Source: Coptis chinensis (taxonomy: Eukaryota; Streptophyta; Magnoliopsida; Ranunculales; Ranunculaceae). Taken from it: a stretch of 64,000 nt of DNA. Below, piece after piece: positions 14,127 through 22,834 of this stretch. Position 1 is the first letter of the stretch, and each line of letters starts with the position of its first letter. A program made the translations under genes and the position numbers. The notes under the pieces were generated by a model. The model was not told where the DNA came from and did no database searches. It saw nothing but the letters and a program-made list of their open reading frames with translations. Where the stretch lies: positions 77,657,501 through 77,721,500 of the forward strand of contig CM027384.1 in NCBI GenBank assembly GCA_015680905.1, read 5' to 3'.

Positions 14127-14384
14127 TGTAGAAAGCAGTATTCTGTTTTCTGTGTATAGGGTGCGACCTGCGCTTAGATATAGTGTGTATAAGGCGCGAC
14201 CTGCGCCTCAGGCTTTCGAGACTCTAGTGATTTGAGCGCGACCCGCGCTCGTCTCAAGTGTAAACAGGGCGCGACTCGCGCCCCGTGTTTCTCAAGCCAC
14301 CGAATTTTGTTGTTTCCTATTTTGTAAACTCTATATAAACAATTGTAATCTCTTTGGAATTCAATCAAGTAAATATAATCTACA
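14127..14384 (+). repeat. 3' LTR of first Copia element
   Basis: It begins TGTAGAAAGC directly after the polypurine tract GAGGGGGAG (14118-14126). It matches the 5' LTR with several gaps. Confidence 0.8.
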
Positions 14385-14426
14385 AATTTCTAGTAAGAAG
14401 CCTCCTTTATTCTCTATGTGTAAAAC

Positions 14427-14457
<31 letters not shown>

Positions 14458-14688
14458 CTCTGTATAAAACTCCCTCTGTGTTAAAAAAAAAATCTCCGTG
14501 TGAACTCCTGTATAAACTCCTCTATGTGTCATTTTTTTTTTGAAAATCCTCCAAAAACACAGGAACCAAAATTTATCTCTTTATCTTTCCTATCTTTATC
14601 ATTTTTTTATTTTATCTATTATTATTAATATTATTATTATTTATTGTATTAGGAGAATATAATAAAAAAAACGAGGTGTTATAAAAGT

Positions 14689-15988
14689 TATCATTGTAAA
14701 AGGAAGTTATAATATATTTTTTGACGAGAGCTAATAGAGAGATCCTTGAGGCTGTTGTGAGGAGATGTCAGGGTAGGTGTGAGATCTTTCGAGCGTCATT
14801 GAGAAATCATTCTTGTGATTCTCCTATAATGCTCTATCAATGAGGGAAGTATTTCATAGCTGCCCGTGGATGTAGACATAGTGTGGAATTGGTTTTCTGT
14901 GTTGTGTGTTTTTTGTGTGGTTACATCCCAAATTCGGTTCTCTTCTTCTCTTTTTTGGATCTCTGCTTTGGGTTTAAATCCCCCAACACGATGTGGATCC
15001 GCAAAAATGGAATTTCCTCACTTTCTTTTTTCCTTTTCCTTCCTTTCAAGGTGCACTGCTCTTAAATGACTCTGGACTTTGGAGAGATGTGTTTTTGTTG
15101 TACTATTTGAAAGACTTTACTCACTATGTATTTTTTCGATAATTAAGACTTTACTCACCATGTGTGGTGTGCTTTTACTGGTTGTATCCAAACCGTAAGT
15201 TTAGCCTATGAATTATCGACATGGAAAGCTAGCTAACTATGAATAATGGGAATAGTTAAAAATGACATATATGCGTGGAAGTTCTTACTCAGTGACTCCT
15301 GAAATGTTGAAGCTTTCTTTAATACTTATCGATATGTCATGTCTCATGTGTGGACTGTGGACATTCTCAGCGGAATAAATTACGAAATTTCTACAATGTA
15401 ACATTGGGTTTGCTATATAGATATGCTTTACCAAAAAAAATTAGATAACTATGCCAATTCGTGAGACTCAATAGATACTGCAATATTTCAAAATTTTGCA
15501 TAAGTTTTGCTGTGGAAAAGGTTGGAAGCAAAGGTTGAAGTATTGAACATCAGCTCTCGGGTGATGGACTGATGATGAATTGATGCGATCTTTTATAGCT
15601 TCGACAAAGTGGGGATATAGGTGATTTCTGTAATCGTGCGATTCGCGAAAAGAATGTAAATGATGAATCTGACTAGTGTACTTCCCACGGTCCACTTTAT
15701 GAATGGAGGCCGTATTTCCCAAATTTTGATTGTGGGGAAGTCGTTGTATTTTTTTTTTGGCAAACCTGTTTTTGTAAGTTTTAAATGACAGCATTAATTC
15801 GGGGATTAATCTCATATTTCTGGTATCATCACCCATATATTTTACCAACTTTGATAGTTTACAGTTTCGCGCTTGTAAAATGTGGGCAAACCTCTGTTTT
15901 CACTTTTTAAAGAGACCAGTAACTCTCCATAGTGTACAAGCGGGTTTGAACCCTAGACCTTTGGTGGAGAAGTCGACTTAGCTGAATG
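14689..15988. other. Intergenic stretch, no gene seen
   Basis: A/T-rich sequence resuming after the outer LTR-type unit. Two short open frames (plus strand 14866-15069, minus strand 15468-15848) resemble nothing I recognise and have no gene-like context. Confidence 0.5.
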
Positions 15989-16893
15989 CTATCGTTGAGT
16001 TGTTGGGTGAAGGATTGTTTGTACAAGTGTAGACCATTTAGAATAAATTCTATCGGCTAGATAGTAACTCATTTTGTATTGCCGACCATTCACGGTGTAA
16101 TTGCAATGAGAAGCATCACCACGCATAAATTTGTCAAAGAGGTGAGAACGTTGACGTCGCTGTTTGAACCCGCCATACCAAAAAAAGCGTGTCAAATCCA
16201 CAAGTCTTTATCGGCAATAACTTCCAAAATGATTGTAAGTTTCTTTTTATGTCCTACATGTGTAACTTGTCATACCGTAGGACACATTTCTTATTGCTAA
16301 TGCATACAATCCAAACTTCCAAGCATACCCGGAAAGCCACGATTTTCACTTTGTGCAAGTAGTCGTTGAATGTCTTCTTCATTTGGAGCCCTCAAATATT
16401 CTTTCTCGAAGACCGCCAATATGACATCACAAAAATGCCTCAAGCTTTCGAAAAGGGTGCTCTTTGCGATTTGAACATATTCATCTCACGCATCCGCACT
16501 GCAACCATATGCAAGCAAACGAATGCAAACAACCACTTTTTACATACTCGTCAAATATGGCTTTCCAATGTCATCAACCTTGTATGTGAAGTATTTGTCA
16601 TGGTCGAAGACGACTTTCAAGATTCGGAAGAAGAGATGACGGTGCATCCTAAACCTCCTACGGAAGATATCGGGGGATACTTCGGGTATTATACGAAATA
16701 ATCCCTCATAATCTTATTGTGAGCCTCGATTTGATCACGATCTATCGAGGACCGAGCCTCGATGATCACGAGTAGCTTTATGCATGTCTTGCAACAACGA
16801 GAAAATAGGTACAAACATGTTCTCATCGTCATTCATCATATTCTCATCTTCGGATGAGGAGCTTGATTCAACATAGAGAGAAGAAGAAGCCAT
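15989..16893 (-). pseudogene. PIF/Harbinger transposase remnant
   Basis: The minus strand starts with ATG at 16893 (MASSSLYVESSSSSEDEN), an acidic serine-rich N-terminus as in plant Harbinger/ALP1-like transposases. Matching blocks follow in order: DEYVQIAKST, FESLRHFC, EYLRAPNEEDIQRLLAQ, RGFPGMLGSLDCMH, KDLWI with HAFFGMAGS, and NYTVNGRQYKMSYYLADRIY. These are the DDE_Tnp_4 hallmarks around the first two catalytic aspartates. The frame is broken by several stops and frameshifts. The end after TILHP, which should hold the last catalytic residue, no longer matches. It is a dead DNA transposon. I could not pair a left terminus with the candidate right end near 17414. Confidence 0.85.
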
Positions 16894-17164
16894 TTTGAAT
16901 GTGAGAAAAAAAGTTGCAAAGTTGAGAATATGAATGCAAAAAGTGTGAGTGAAGGTAAAGTTGAGAAATTTGTGGTCTATAAAGTTGACACAAGAAACGA
17001 GGTTGGTGGTTGAAGAGTTGATGGTTGAGGAGTTGAGGGTTGAGGCTTTTGATGACAAGTAATTGTATGTGAGTGAAAAATTGGTTGAATTTGGCTAAGT
17101 CTAAATCGTGTTGAGTGTCTAGAAGGTACGGACGATACAGTGTTTGTCGTCCGTCCATTTAATT

Positions 17165-17420
17165 AAAACAGGAGACAGACGGCATAGTTTATGCCGTTTG
17201 TACATAAATAACCAACAGACGGCAGAAACTATGATGTCCGTCTCCCGGAACTTATTATGGTAGCTGCTAGCGAAGGTCTTAACTTGGTTGGATTTTTGAC
17301 TCCTTCCAAATTTAAGACCCTTTTAGCAGCCCCATTAGAATGACATTTTTGTGGTTAGGGTGCTATATTTGCCTTTAGCAACCCATATAACCCCCCATTG
17401 GACTTGCTCTAAGCAGTTGA
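17165..17420. repeat. Palindromic repeats and candidate Harbinger end
   Basis: A motif GACGGCATAGTTTATGCCGT (about 17177-17196) and its diverged inverse around 17217-17250 form an inverted repeat. To the right, CCCCCATTGGACTTGCTCTAA near 17395-17412 resembles a known PIF/Harbinger MITE end with a TAA target. Such palindromic subterminal repeats also occur in CACTA elements. The assignment is uncertain. Confidence 0.4.
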
Positions 17421-17707
17421 TATAAAACCAGGTCGAATAGCCTAAGCCTAAAAATTGCGGCTTGAGCGCCCTAATAATTCACAAAATCCCAAGGGTATAT
17501 CTATCAACATCTCAACATTATAGAAAAGTTTCATGGGTGACATAGTGACCACATAATACTATTCACACGTTTTTGTTTGTGGAAAACCCTTAGCTAGGGA
17601 AGGCCACTGCACACATTCACACTTATTAGTTATTACTATTCAAAAAAGTATACGCACACATGACGAAGTACCAATAGGTTTGAATGTGTGAATCGAGGGT
17701 CATGAAT

Positions 17708-17965
17708 GTTGAGATTATAATTCCATATGGAGAGTCTAAAGCCTATCTAATCAATATATAAATTCTAGACCGCTCCACTTATCACCAATTGATTTTAAGT
17801 TGGATGTCCATCTTCAATATTCCACGTCACCCGTTTAAAAATTTTCTATATGTTAGGCTCAAGATTAAGCGACATAGGGCGTGTTGAGATTATAATTCTA
17901 TATCGGGTGTCTAAAACCTAGCCAATCAATATATAAATCATGAGCCGCACCTCTTATCATTCTAC
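17708..17965 (+). repeat. Two copies of a 175-bp-spaced repeat
   Basis: GTTGAGATTATAATTC begins at 17708 and again at 17883, each followed by a similar 80-bp stretch containing CAATCAATATATAAAT and a CTTATCA motif. The sequence between the copies is unrelated. Confidence 0.65.
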
Positions 17966-18423
17966 GCTACATGTCTCAAAAGCCATCACTCATTAAGTCA
18001 TATATATTGTTATTTGGAACCCTTTAAATCATCAAAGAGCTATTTGGTTGGTACTGCGTATATGGTACTTTGGTAGATAGTGAAATGGTATCTATAGAAA
18101 GTAGAGAAAAAGGGGAACTGAAGTGGTCAAGCTCAAGTGACGCAAGAAGTAGTAATGTAGGGTTAAAACAGATCCACTGTTGCAAACTTGTAAAACCGGT
18201 ATCCATCACCATCTTTACTAGTAATTGCTACTCAATCTCATTTAACCTGGTGAGATATGATTAATGTGGTTAGGAAAATCAAATAAATGTGAAAGCAAAG
18301 TTATTGCCATGTTGAGAAGAATCTCTTATGCAGAGAAACTGCAAATAGTGACAAATGTAGCTGCTTATGTGGACCACTTAACCTCCTGCAACCGGTCATG
18401 GCCCTTGCCCCTTGCTCTCTATT
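17966..18423. other. Upstream region of the MIR156 gene
   Basis: Non-coding sequence between the repeat pair and the putative MIR156 TATA box. No reading frame of interest was seen. It is the likely promoter region. Confidence 0.4.
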
Positions 18424-18434
18424 CTCTATAAGAA
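18424..18434 (+). promoter_or_regulatory. Putative TATA box of the MIR156 gene
   Basis: CTCTATAAGAA lies about 1.1 kb upstream of the hairpin and ahead of a pyrimidine-rich leader-like sequence. Plant MIR156 genes are transcribed by RNA polymerase II. The assignment rests on position and match only. Confidence 0.4.
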
Positions 18435-19546
18435 GGCAAGACTATCATTGTTCCATTCTATGAAGTGGAGTTTTGAGGTTTTGTGCTTCTCTATACAAGT
18501 GTGTTTCTTAGTTTCTTTCTTTCCTCATTCTATTGGCTATCTTTCTCTTCTAAGTTCTCTTTCTTTTCTTTGCTAATAACATTACTTAGGTGCGTTTATT
18601 CACTGATTCTAATAACTTTAGTTTTTTGTTGTCCTTGTGGGTCTTCTCTGTTTTTGGGTTAGCTAGCTTAACTGTTTGTGATCACTTGGATTTGGGTTGG
18701 AGCCTCAAAATATGCTCTCGATCATGATCTCAAAACTATCCCCTCAATCCTCATTTAATCTGTTATTGTTCTTTATTTATCAAGGCGAACTATATGTATG
18801 TACATACATATATTTATATGTGTACATGTTTTGTTTATCTTTAAAATACATGTGTCTTACATGCATGCATAACAGATGATTAGTAATGCTAAATGGGTTC
18901 ATGTGCTGCACGTGGAATGTATGCATATGTCTATAGTGTATATAGAATCTAAGCACTCTACACCTGTACAACTTACCACTTCCATCATTGATCAAACTTT
19001 TTTCCTTTTCAGCTTTTTAAATTTTTGTTTATTAAATATACCCAATATATATTGTGGACCAAAATAGCTCAATCATTTGGATGATGATATGGGCATGCCT
19101 ACAGGCATATGCTGCTAAAAGGTTTCAAACCATTTGGATCGTGCATTAATTTACACTCATACAGGCATAGAGTGATGGATCTAGGAATATAAGTTAGACT
19201 GTGGATGCAGCAAGTCAAATTTTCTTGAAATCTTGGGATTGTCCGTATACAGTAGTTTCAAATATTCATACCAGCTTAAGTATGATTATAGATCGAGTTA
19301 CTGCAAAAATTTTCCTCAAATTTGCACTCCCTGGCAGCTCCCCGGCTCGAGCCATTTGGATATACACACGCATTATGTGTTCACAGTGTAGTTAGTTGTT
19401 ATGTTACACATGCAAATATATATAACATGATAAGTTTGATGGATTTTTACTTCTGTTTCAGGAACATGTGTGCTACTGGTGGAAATGCATGGATGCACAT
19501 GGATTCATGAGAGGCCGGGTTATGAGATGAGGGCTAGAGAGATATG

Positions 19547-19567
19547 TTGACAGAAGAGAGAGAGCAC
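19547..19567 (+). ncRNA. MIR156: Mature miR156 variant
   Basis: The 21 nt begin TTGACAGAAG, continue AGAGAG and end AGCAC. The usual Arabidopsis miR156 has GAGTGAGCAC at its 3' end; here the T is an A, giving GAGAGAGCAC, as in rice miR156k (from memory). With A at that position the small RNA would pair without mismatch to the common SPL site GTGCTCTCTCTCTTCTGTCA. Confidence 0.93.
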
Positions 19568-19610
19568 AAGCCAGCATCAGTTAAAGAGTCTTTTCTTTTG
19601 TTGGGAGTGT

Positions 19611-19632
19611 GCTCTTTGCTCTCCTGTCATCA
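19611..19632 (+). ncRNA. miR156 star strand
   Basis: It begins GCTCTTTGCT and ends CTGTCATCA on the 3' arm. It pairs with the mature strand with one bulge and a few mismatches, and shows the typical TGTCATCA ending of miR156 star strands. Confidence 0.85.
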
Positions 19633-20150
19633 TCACCAAATGTCTTTCTCCTTCTCCATCCCTCTCTCCTCTTTTTAATTCGATCCATCTACTAGCTAGG
19701 TAAGTGTAAATGTGCTATTTATTCATATGAAATGCTTTTGCTACTAACATGTCTTGCAGGCAAAAAATTTGGTATGGAAGAAGAGACATGCAAGCAAAGG
19801 CACCAATGTCCACATTAATGTACTAAAAGTAGAATATGCACGCCAGACCTTACTCCAGTGATGAAGTTGGCCAATTATTTAGGTATTCATGATAAAGCTG
19901 GGTTCGGTAGAGGAAAGGAACTATCAGTGCCTAAATATGTCCCTTAATTGTGTTGCAAGCTGGGAACTTTCTATGCCGCATATGGCTTTTTTCTGTATTT
20001 GTTTCAAGTTTGATCACATTGCCCTGTTGGTTGTCATTATTTGATCTGGATGTTTGCTTACTTGCTTGTCATTTAAATCCCTTAAATTAACTCTGATTTT
20101 ACGTAATTTGCTGTTCTTGCGATGCTTACCTTTGCGTGTCAAGGGATATT

Positions 20151-21297
20151 GCTATACGATATAATAATTAATGAATGTCCTCCTCAATCAATATCTAAAT
20201 ATCTAGTACTTAAAAAATAAAGCCGAAGTAGAGAGGATGAATGGTGACTTGCTACAAGCCACACAGCACACATGAGACTCCCGAATCACAAATTACAACA
20301 GCAATTGTACATTGACCCATCATGTTTGTCCTACTAACTATTTTTTCTAGTTATTGATACCGAAACCAATCATGCGCTTTTACAAAATTGACCGGTGAGG
20401 CGGTGAGTTGTATACTTGTACTGCACATATTTGATGGCAAGTCTCACATGAAAATGTATTTGATGATGGCAAGTTACACATGACGAATGTGAAGTTGTGA
20501 ACTATTTGCATTTCATAAACAGAAAATGTATATATATATAAAACCCCAATAAGGTGTTAAGTAGATGAGTCGTCCACTCACGAGCGACAAGCTTGCCATG
20601 GCAGGTGATCCTTTAGGCTTGACCGACGCCTTGGTTGAGAACCATGGCATACTTCAGCGTAGTGGGCTCTTTAGACGCTCCATCCGGTGCAAAGTGCTAA
20701 CTATACTCACTCCTTGCAGAGGCAAACACCAATAACACTCCCCAGGCCAATTTTTTGGGTGCTTTAAATTGTTGGGTCTAGGCTGAACATGCCCATTGCA
20801 CGTAGTAATCGTCATTTCCAGCTTCCCTAGTAGTGCAACGAGCCCATGACCATGACCCAACTCCATAGTGATGCCATGCCCAAGAACCCAACTTAAAGCC
20901 TAATGTCTTGTGAAACTCATAAAGATTCCTGAAATGAGTATTCCTAAGCACGCCCTGCTGTATGCAAAATAATTTGCATTAACTTTACAAGAACTTTATA
21001 GTAATTCAAAACTTAAAGCCATACAACTTAATTAAAGTTAGTCTTTCTTGATCATATGGTACATCAAACTTCTTTAGCACAATAAGAAAATGGCCTATGT
21101 GCATTGGAAGTTGTTAAAGTAACAGAAGTGAATTTGAAACTGCACATGAACGTTAAGTTGATATTTCTCTGAGCACAAAGCATATCTACATGACTACATA
21201 TATTAGTTTCATACCTTCGTGAAAGAATTTGGAGTATGAATTACTCAACTACCTAGTTTTGAATTTTGATTGCAACTTGAGCTAAATGAGACTTTGG
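20151..21297. other. Intergenic stretch, no gene seen
   Basis: No credible coding frame. Part of it (about 20530-20900) has a higher G/C content and looks repeat-derived when read on the minus strand, but I could not classify it. Confidence 0.45.
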
Positions 21298-21975
21298 TCA
21301 CAACTTTTTGCCACAAACCATGATCCTCAACCTTCTCAATTTCAACCTGAACTTGAAACCTCTGCATATCCATAAATTAGTACCAGGTAATTTCCTGTAT
21401 GACCTTGTTCTTATCAACCTTCCTTTACTCTTCATTATTTTCATACTTGAAAAACCAGGCTCTCCGTCAACAAAACTACCATTAGAAGCAAACTGACTAA
21501 GATCATCTGAACCACATACATTGTTATGTCTAAATTGCTTAATAGCGTTCCATGATATAGACCTTCCAATGCCACCATCAATTTCACTATCACTTCCCCA
21601 TAATAGTATAGGTTTTATTATAGGTGATCCACTATAATCTTTGAAATGAGCTGCTAGACTTATATGTTCCATATCAAATAATCTTCTTAAAGATGTACTT
21701 CCTCCTTTCATTAGTTCTAACAAACTACTGCTTTTGCTTGAAGAAGAGAATGAAGAACAAGAAGCAGCTGAGGAGAAGGAAGATGAAGATAAATACGTGG
21801 ATTTTTGGTACTTGATAATCTGTCTGATCCTTTCCTTCTGCGCTTCTGTATTCTTAGTCCAATAAGTTTCTTCATCATGTTCTTCTGTTATCTCCAACAT
21901 GCCCAAGAACGTGTTTTGATGGCTAAAAATAATATCAAGTGCTTCACAATTTGAATAAGAAATCAATGTAGTTCC
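21298..21975 (-). CDS. Plant serine-rich protein of unknown function (last exon)
   Basis: An open minus-strand frame of about 225 codons ends in TGA at 21298. No ATG suits its start. A splice acceptor (GTGAACAG) just before 21975 suggests this is the last exon and that a short first exon lies upstream; I did not find it. The product has a serine run (SSSSFSSAASCSSFSSSSKS), then STSLRRLFDMEH, YSGSPIIKPILLWGSDSE, and a strongly basic C-terminus (RGFKFRLKLRRLRI). The MEH...YSGSPI...LWGSD block reminds me of a conserved family of uncharacterised plant proteins, but I cannot name it. No membrane segment or catalytic motif is visible. The long clean frame with conserved-looking motifs supports a real gene; function is unknown. 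Confidence 0.65.
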   Translation of the reverse strand, partial: GTTLISYSNCEALDIIFSHQNTFLGMLEITEEHDEETYWTKNTEAQKERIRQIIKYQKSTYLSSSSFSSAASCSSFSSSSKSSSLLELMKGGSTSLRRLFDMEHISLAAHFKDYSGSPIIKPILLWGSDSEIDGGIGRSISWNAIKQFRHNNVCGSDDLSQFASNGSFVDGEPGFSSMKIMKSKGRLIRTRSYRKLPGTNLWICRGFKFRLKLRRLRIMVCGKKL

Positions 21976-21990
21976 CTGTTCACAACTCAA

Positions 21991-22834
21991 AAGAACAGCA
22001 GAATTAGAGTCTTAAAAATGGACTAATTAGGATCAGCACCCGACCCATAGTTTTTAGTATCTTTATGTTAAAGAAATATGCGTTGGTTGATAAAGGAACA
22101 TGATCTGATCCATTTCAGACCTTCAAAAAACGACAAGAAAGAACCTTGAAAGAACAAATTCTTAGTATAATAAATGAGTCGTAGGCCGGCAATTTGGAAT
22201 ATTGCATCCTTCCATTTGCTCCTAAGAAACTAGTTCCCCCCACCCCGATCAGGCTTAGAGACAAAGTTTGAATATGTCTCTCCAACGTCCTCACTTAACT
22301 ATTTAAAAAAAAATATCATCTACGTTATATGCCTTCATCTAGTATGCTGTATTCTCTTCTTGTTCTAATTTCTGAGTAGTGGACTGTTGGAGCATTTCTC
22401 TATCGACATAGGAGCACAAGTAATTGAGTGAAAGAAAGGATTCAACAATTTTGGCCCAAAGCCCGTTATTGGATTGGACTTAGGTCCAATGGTGCGCCAT
22501 CCCACCAAATATAACGAAAATTGTGATCTAATGATGCGTCAAAACACCAAACACCAATCCGTCAACGCTATCGCTATTAATTTACTTATATACAACACAA
22601 TTTTTAGCAAAATGGCGTAAGGTCTACATGCTAAGCGTGGGCTGCCACGTCACTGCAAATGGCGGCTAGGAAAGCAAGACAGATATGAGAAAGGGCAAAA
22701 TGTGAAGGAAAAAAAAAATTGACATACGCCTTTAAGAGTGGCGGCTAGCAATTTATGAAATTTAGTTTTGTCTTGTACGCCTTATTGCACCAACATCTAT
22801 TATCTATGTACTAAAGCAGAGACCTCTACTAACC
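21991..22834. other. Upstream region of the serine-rich gene; no call
   Basis: Should hold the promoter and any first exon of the minus-strand gene ending at 21298. It also has a TGGCGGCTAG-containing stretch at 22660-22760 that looks transposon-derived. No firm feature. Confidence 0.4.

Larger units (their letters stand above)
9491..14384 (+). mobile_element. Ty1/Copia retrotransposon, broken
   Basis: An old Copia copy on the plus strand. In order it has a 5' LTR, a primer site matching initiator tRNA-Met directly after it, a gag-like region, protease, integrase, reverse transcriptase and RNase H, a polypurine tract and a 3' LTR. The pol order with integrase before reverse transcriptase identifies Copia. 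The reading frame is interrupted about half a dozen times, so it is a fossil. No matching target copies were found; the two LTRs differ by several gaps as well as substitutions, suggesting considerable age. It interrupts the LTR-type unit starting at 1026. Confidence 0.9.
1026..14683 (+). mobile_element. Long LTR-type unit, split by two insertions
   Basis: This is the outermost of a nested set. It begins TGTCACACCCC at 1026 and ends GTTATA at 14683, flanked by identical 5-bp target copies AAAGT (1021-1025 and 14684-14688). Its own sequence survives in three blocks: 1026-2788, about 7075-9490 and about 14385-14683. Without the inserts it is about 4.5 kb and has no coding capacity. The closing block ends in an A/T trinucleotide tract and a GTGTTATA terminus, as its relatives in this window do. 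Length, TG start and 5-bp target copies suit a solo LTR of a long-LTR Gypsy lineage such as Del/Tekay, or a large non-autonomous LTR derivative. The lineage is inferred; the boundaries are read directly. Confidence 0.8.
19500..19665 (+). ncRNA. MIR156: miR156/157 precursor hairpin
   Basis: The 5' arm carries a 21-nt miR156-family sequence (19547-19567) and the 3' arm its partner (19611-19632). The arms pair almost throughout; the loop between them is about 43 nt and can pair further internally. The duplex leaves 2-nt 3' overhangs on both strands, as DICER-LIKE1 processing requires. The stem continues more weakly below the duplex between GAGATGAGGGCTAGAGAG and the CTTTCTCC...CCATCCCTCTC stretch. 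miR156 represses SPL transcription factors and controls the juvenile-to-adult transition. Confidence 0.93.
18455..20150 (+). ncRNA. MIR156: MIR156/157 primary transcript (approximate)
   Basis: Inferred extent of the primary transcript. The start is placed about 30 bp after the TATA-like box; the end is a guess. Plausible splice sites give three exons: a donor at 18590 (AG|GTGCGT), an acceptor at 19460-19461 (TTTCAG), a strong donor at 19700 (AG|GTAAGTG) and an acceptor at 19758-19759 (CTTGCAG). The hairpin then lies wholly inside the 238-bp middle exon, 19462-19699. Spliced polymerase II primary transcripts are common for plant MIR156 genes. No protein frame of note is present. The exon model is inferred; the hairpin is not in doubt. 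Confidence 0.5.

Noticed and set aside
14428-14458. Poly-T run as a possible LINE or SINE tail
   Set aside because: It lies within the closing block of the outer LTR-type unit, with no LINE or SINE body next to it.
20525-20900. Possible LTR or gene on the minus strand
   Set aside because: Composition differs from the surroundings, but no repeat partner, primer site or protein match was found.
22640-22770. TGGCGGCTAG-containing stretch as a Mutator-like terminal repeat
   Set aside because: Two GGCGGCTAG motifs occur in the same orientation and no inverted partner or target copy was found.
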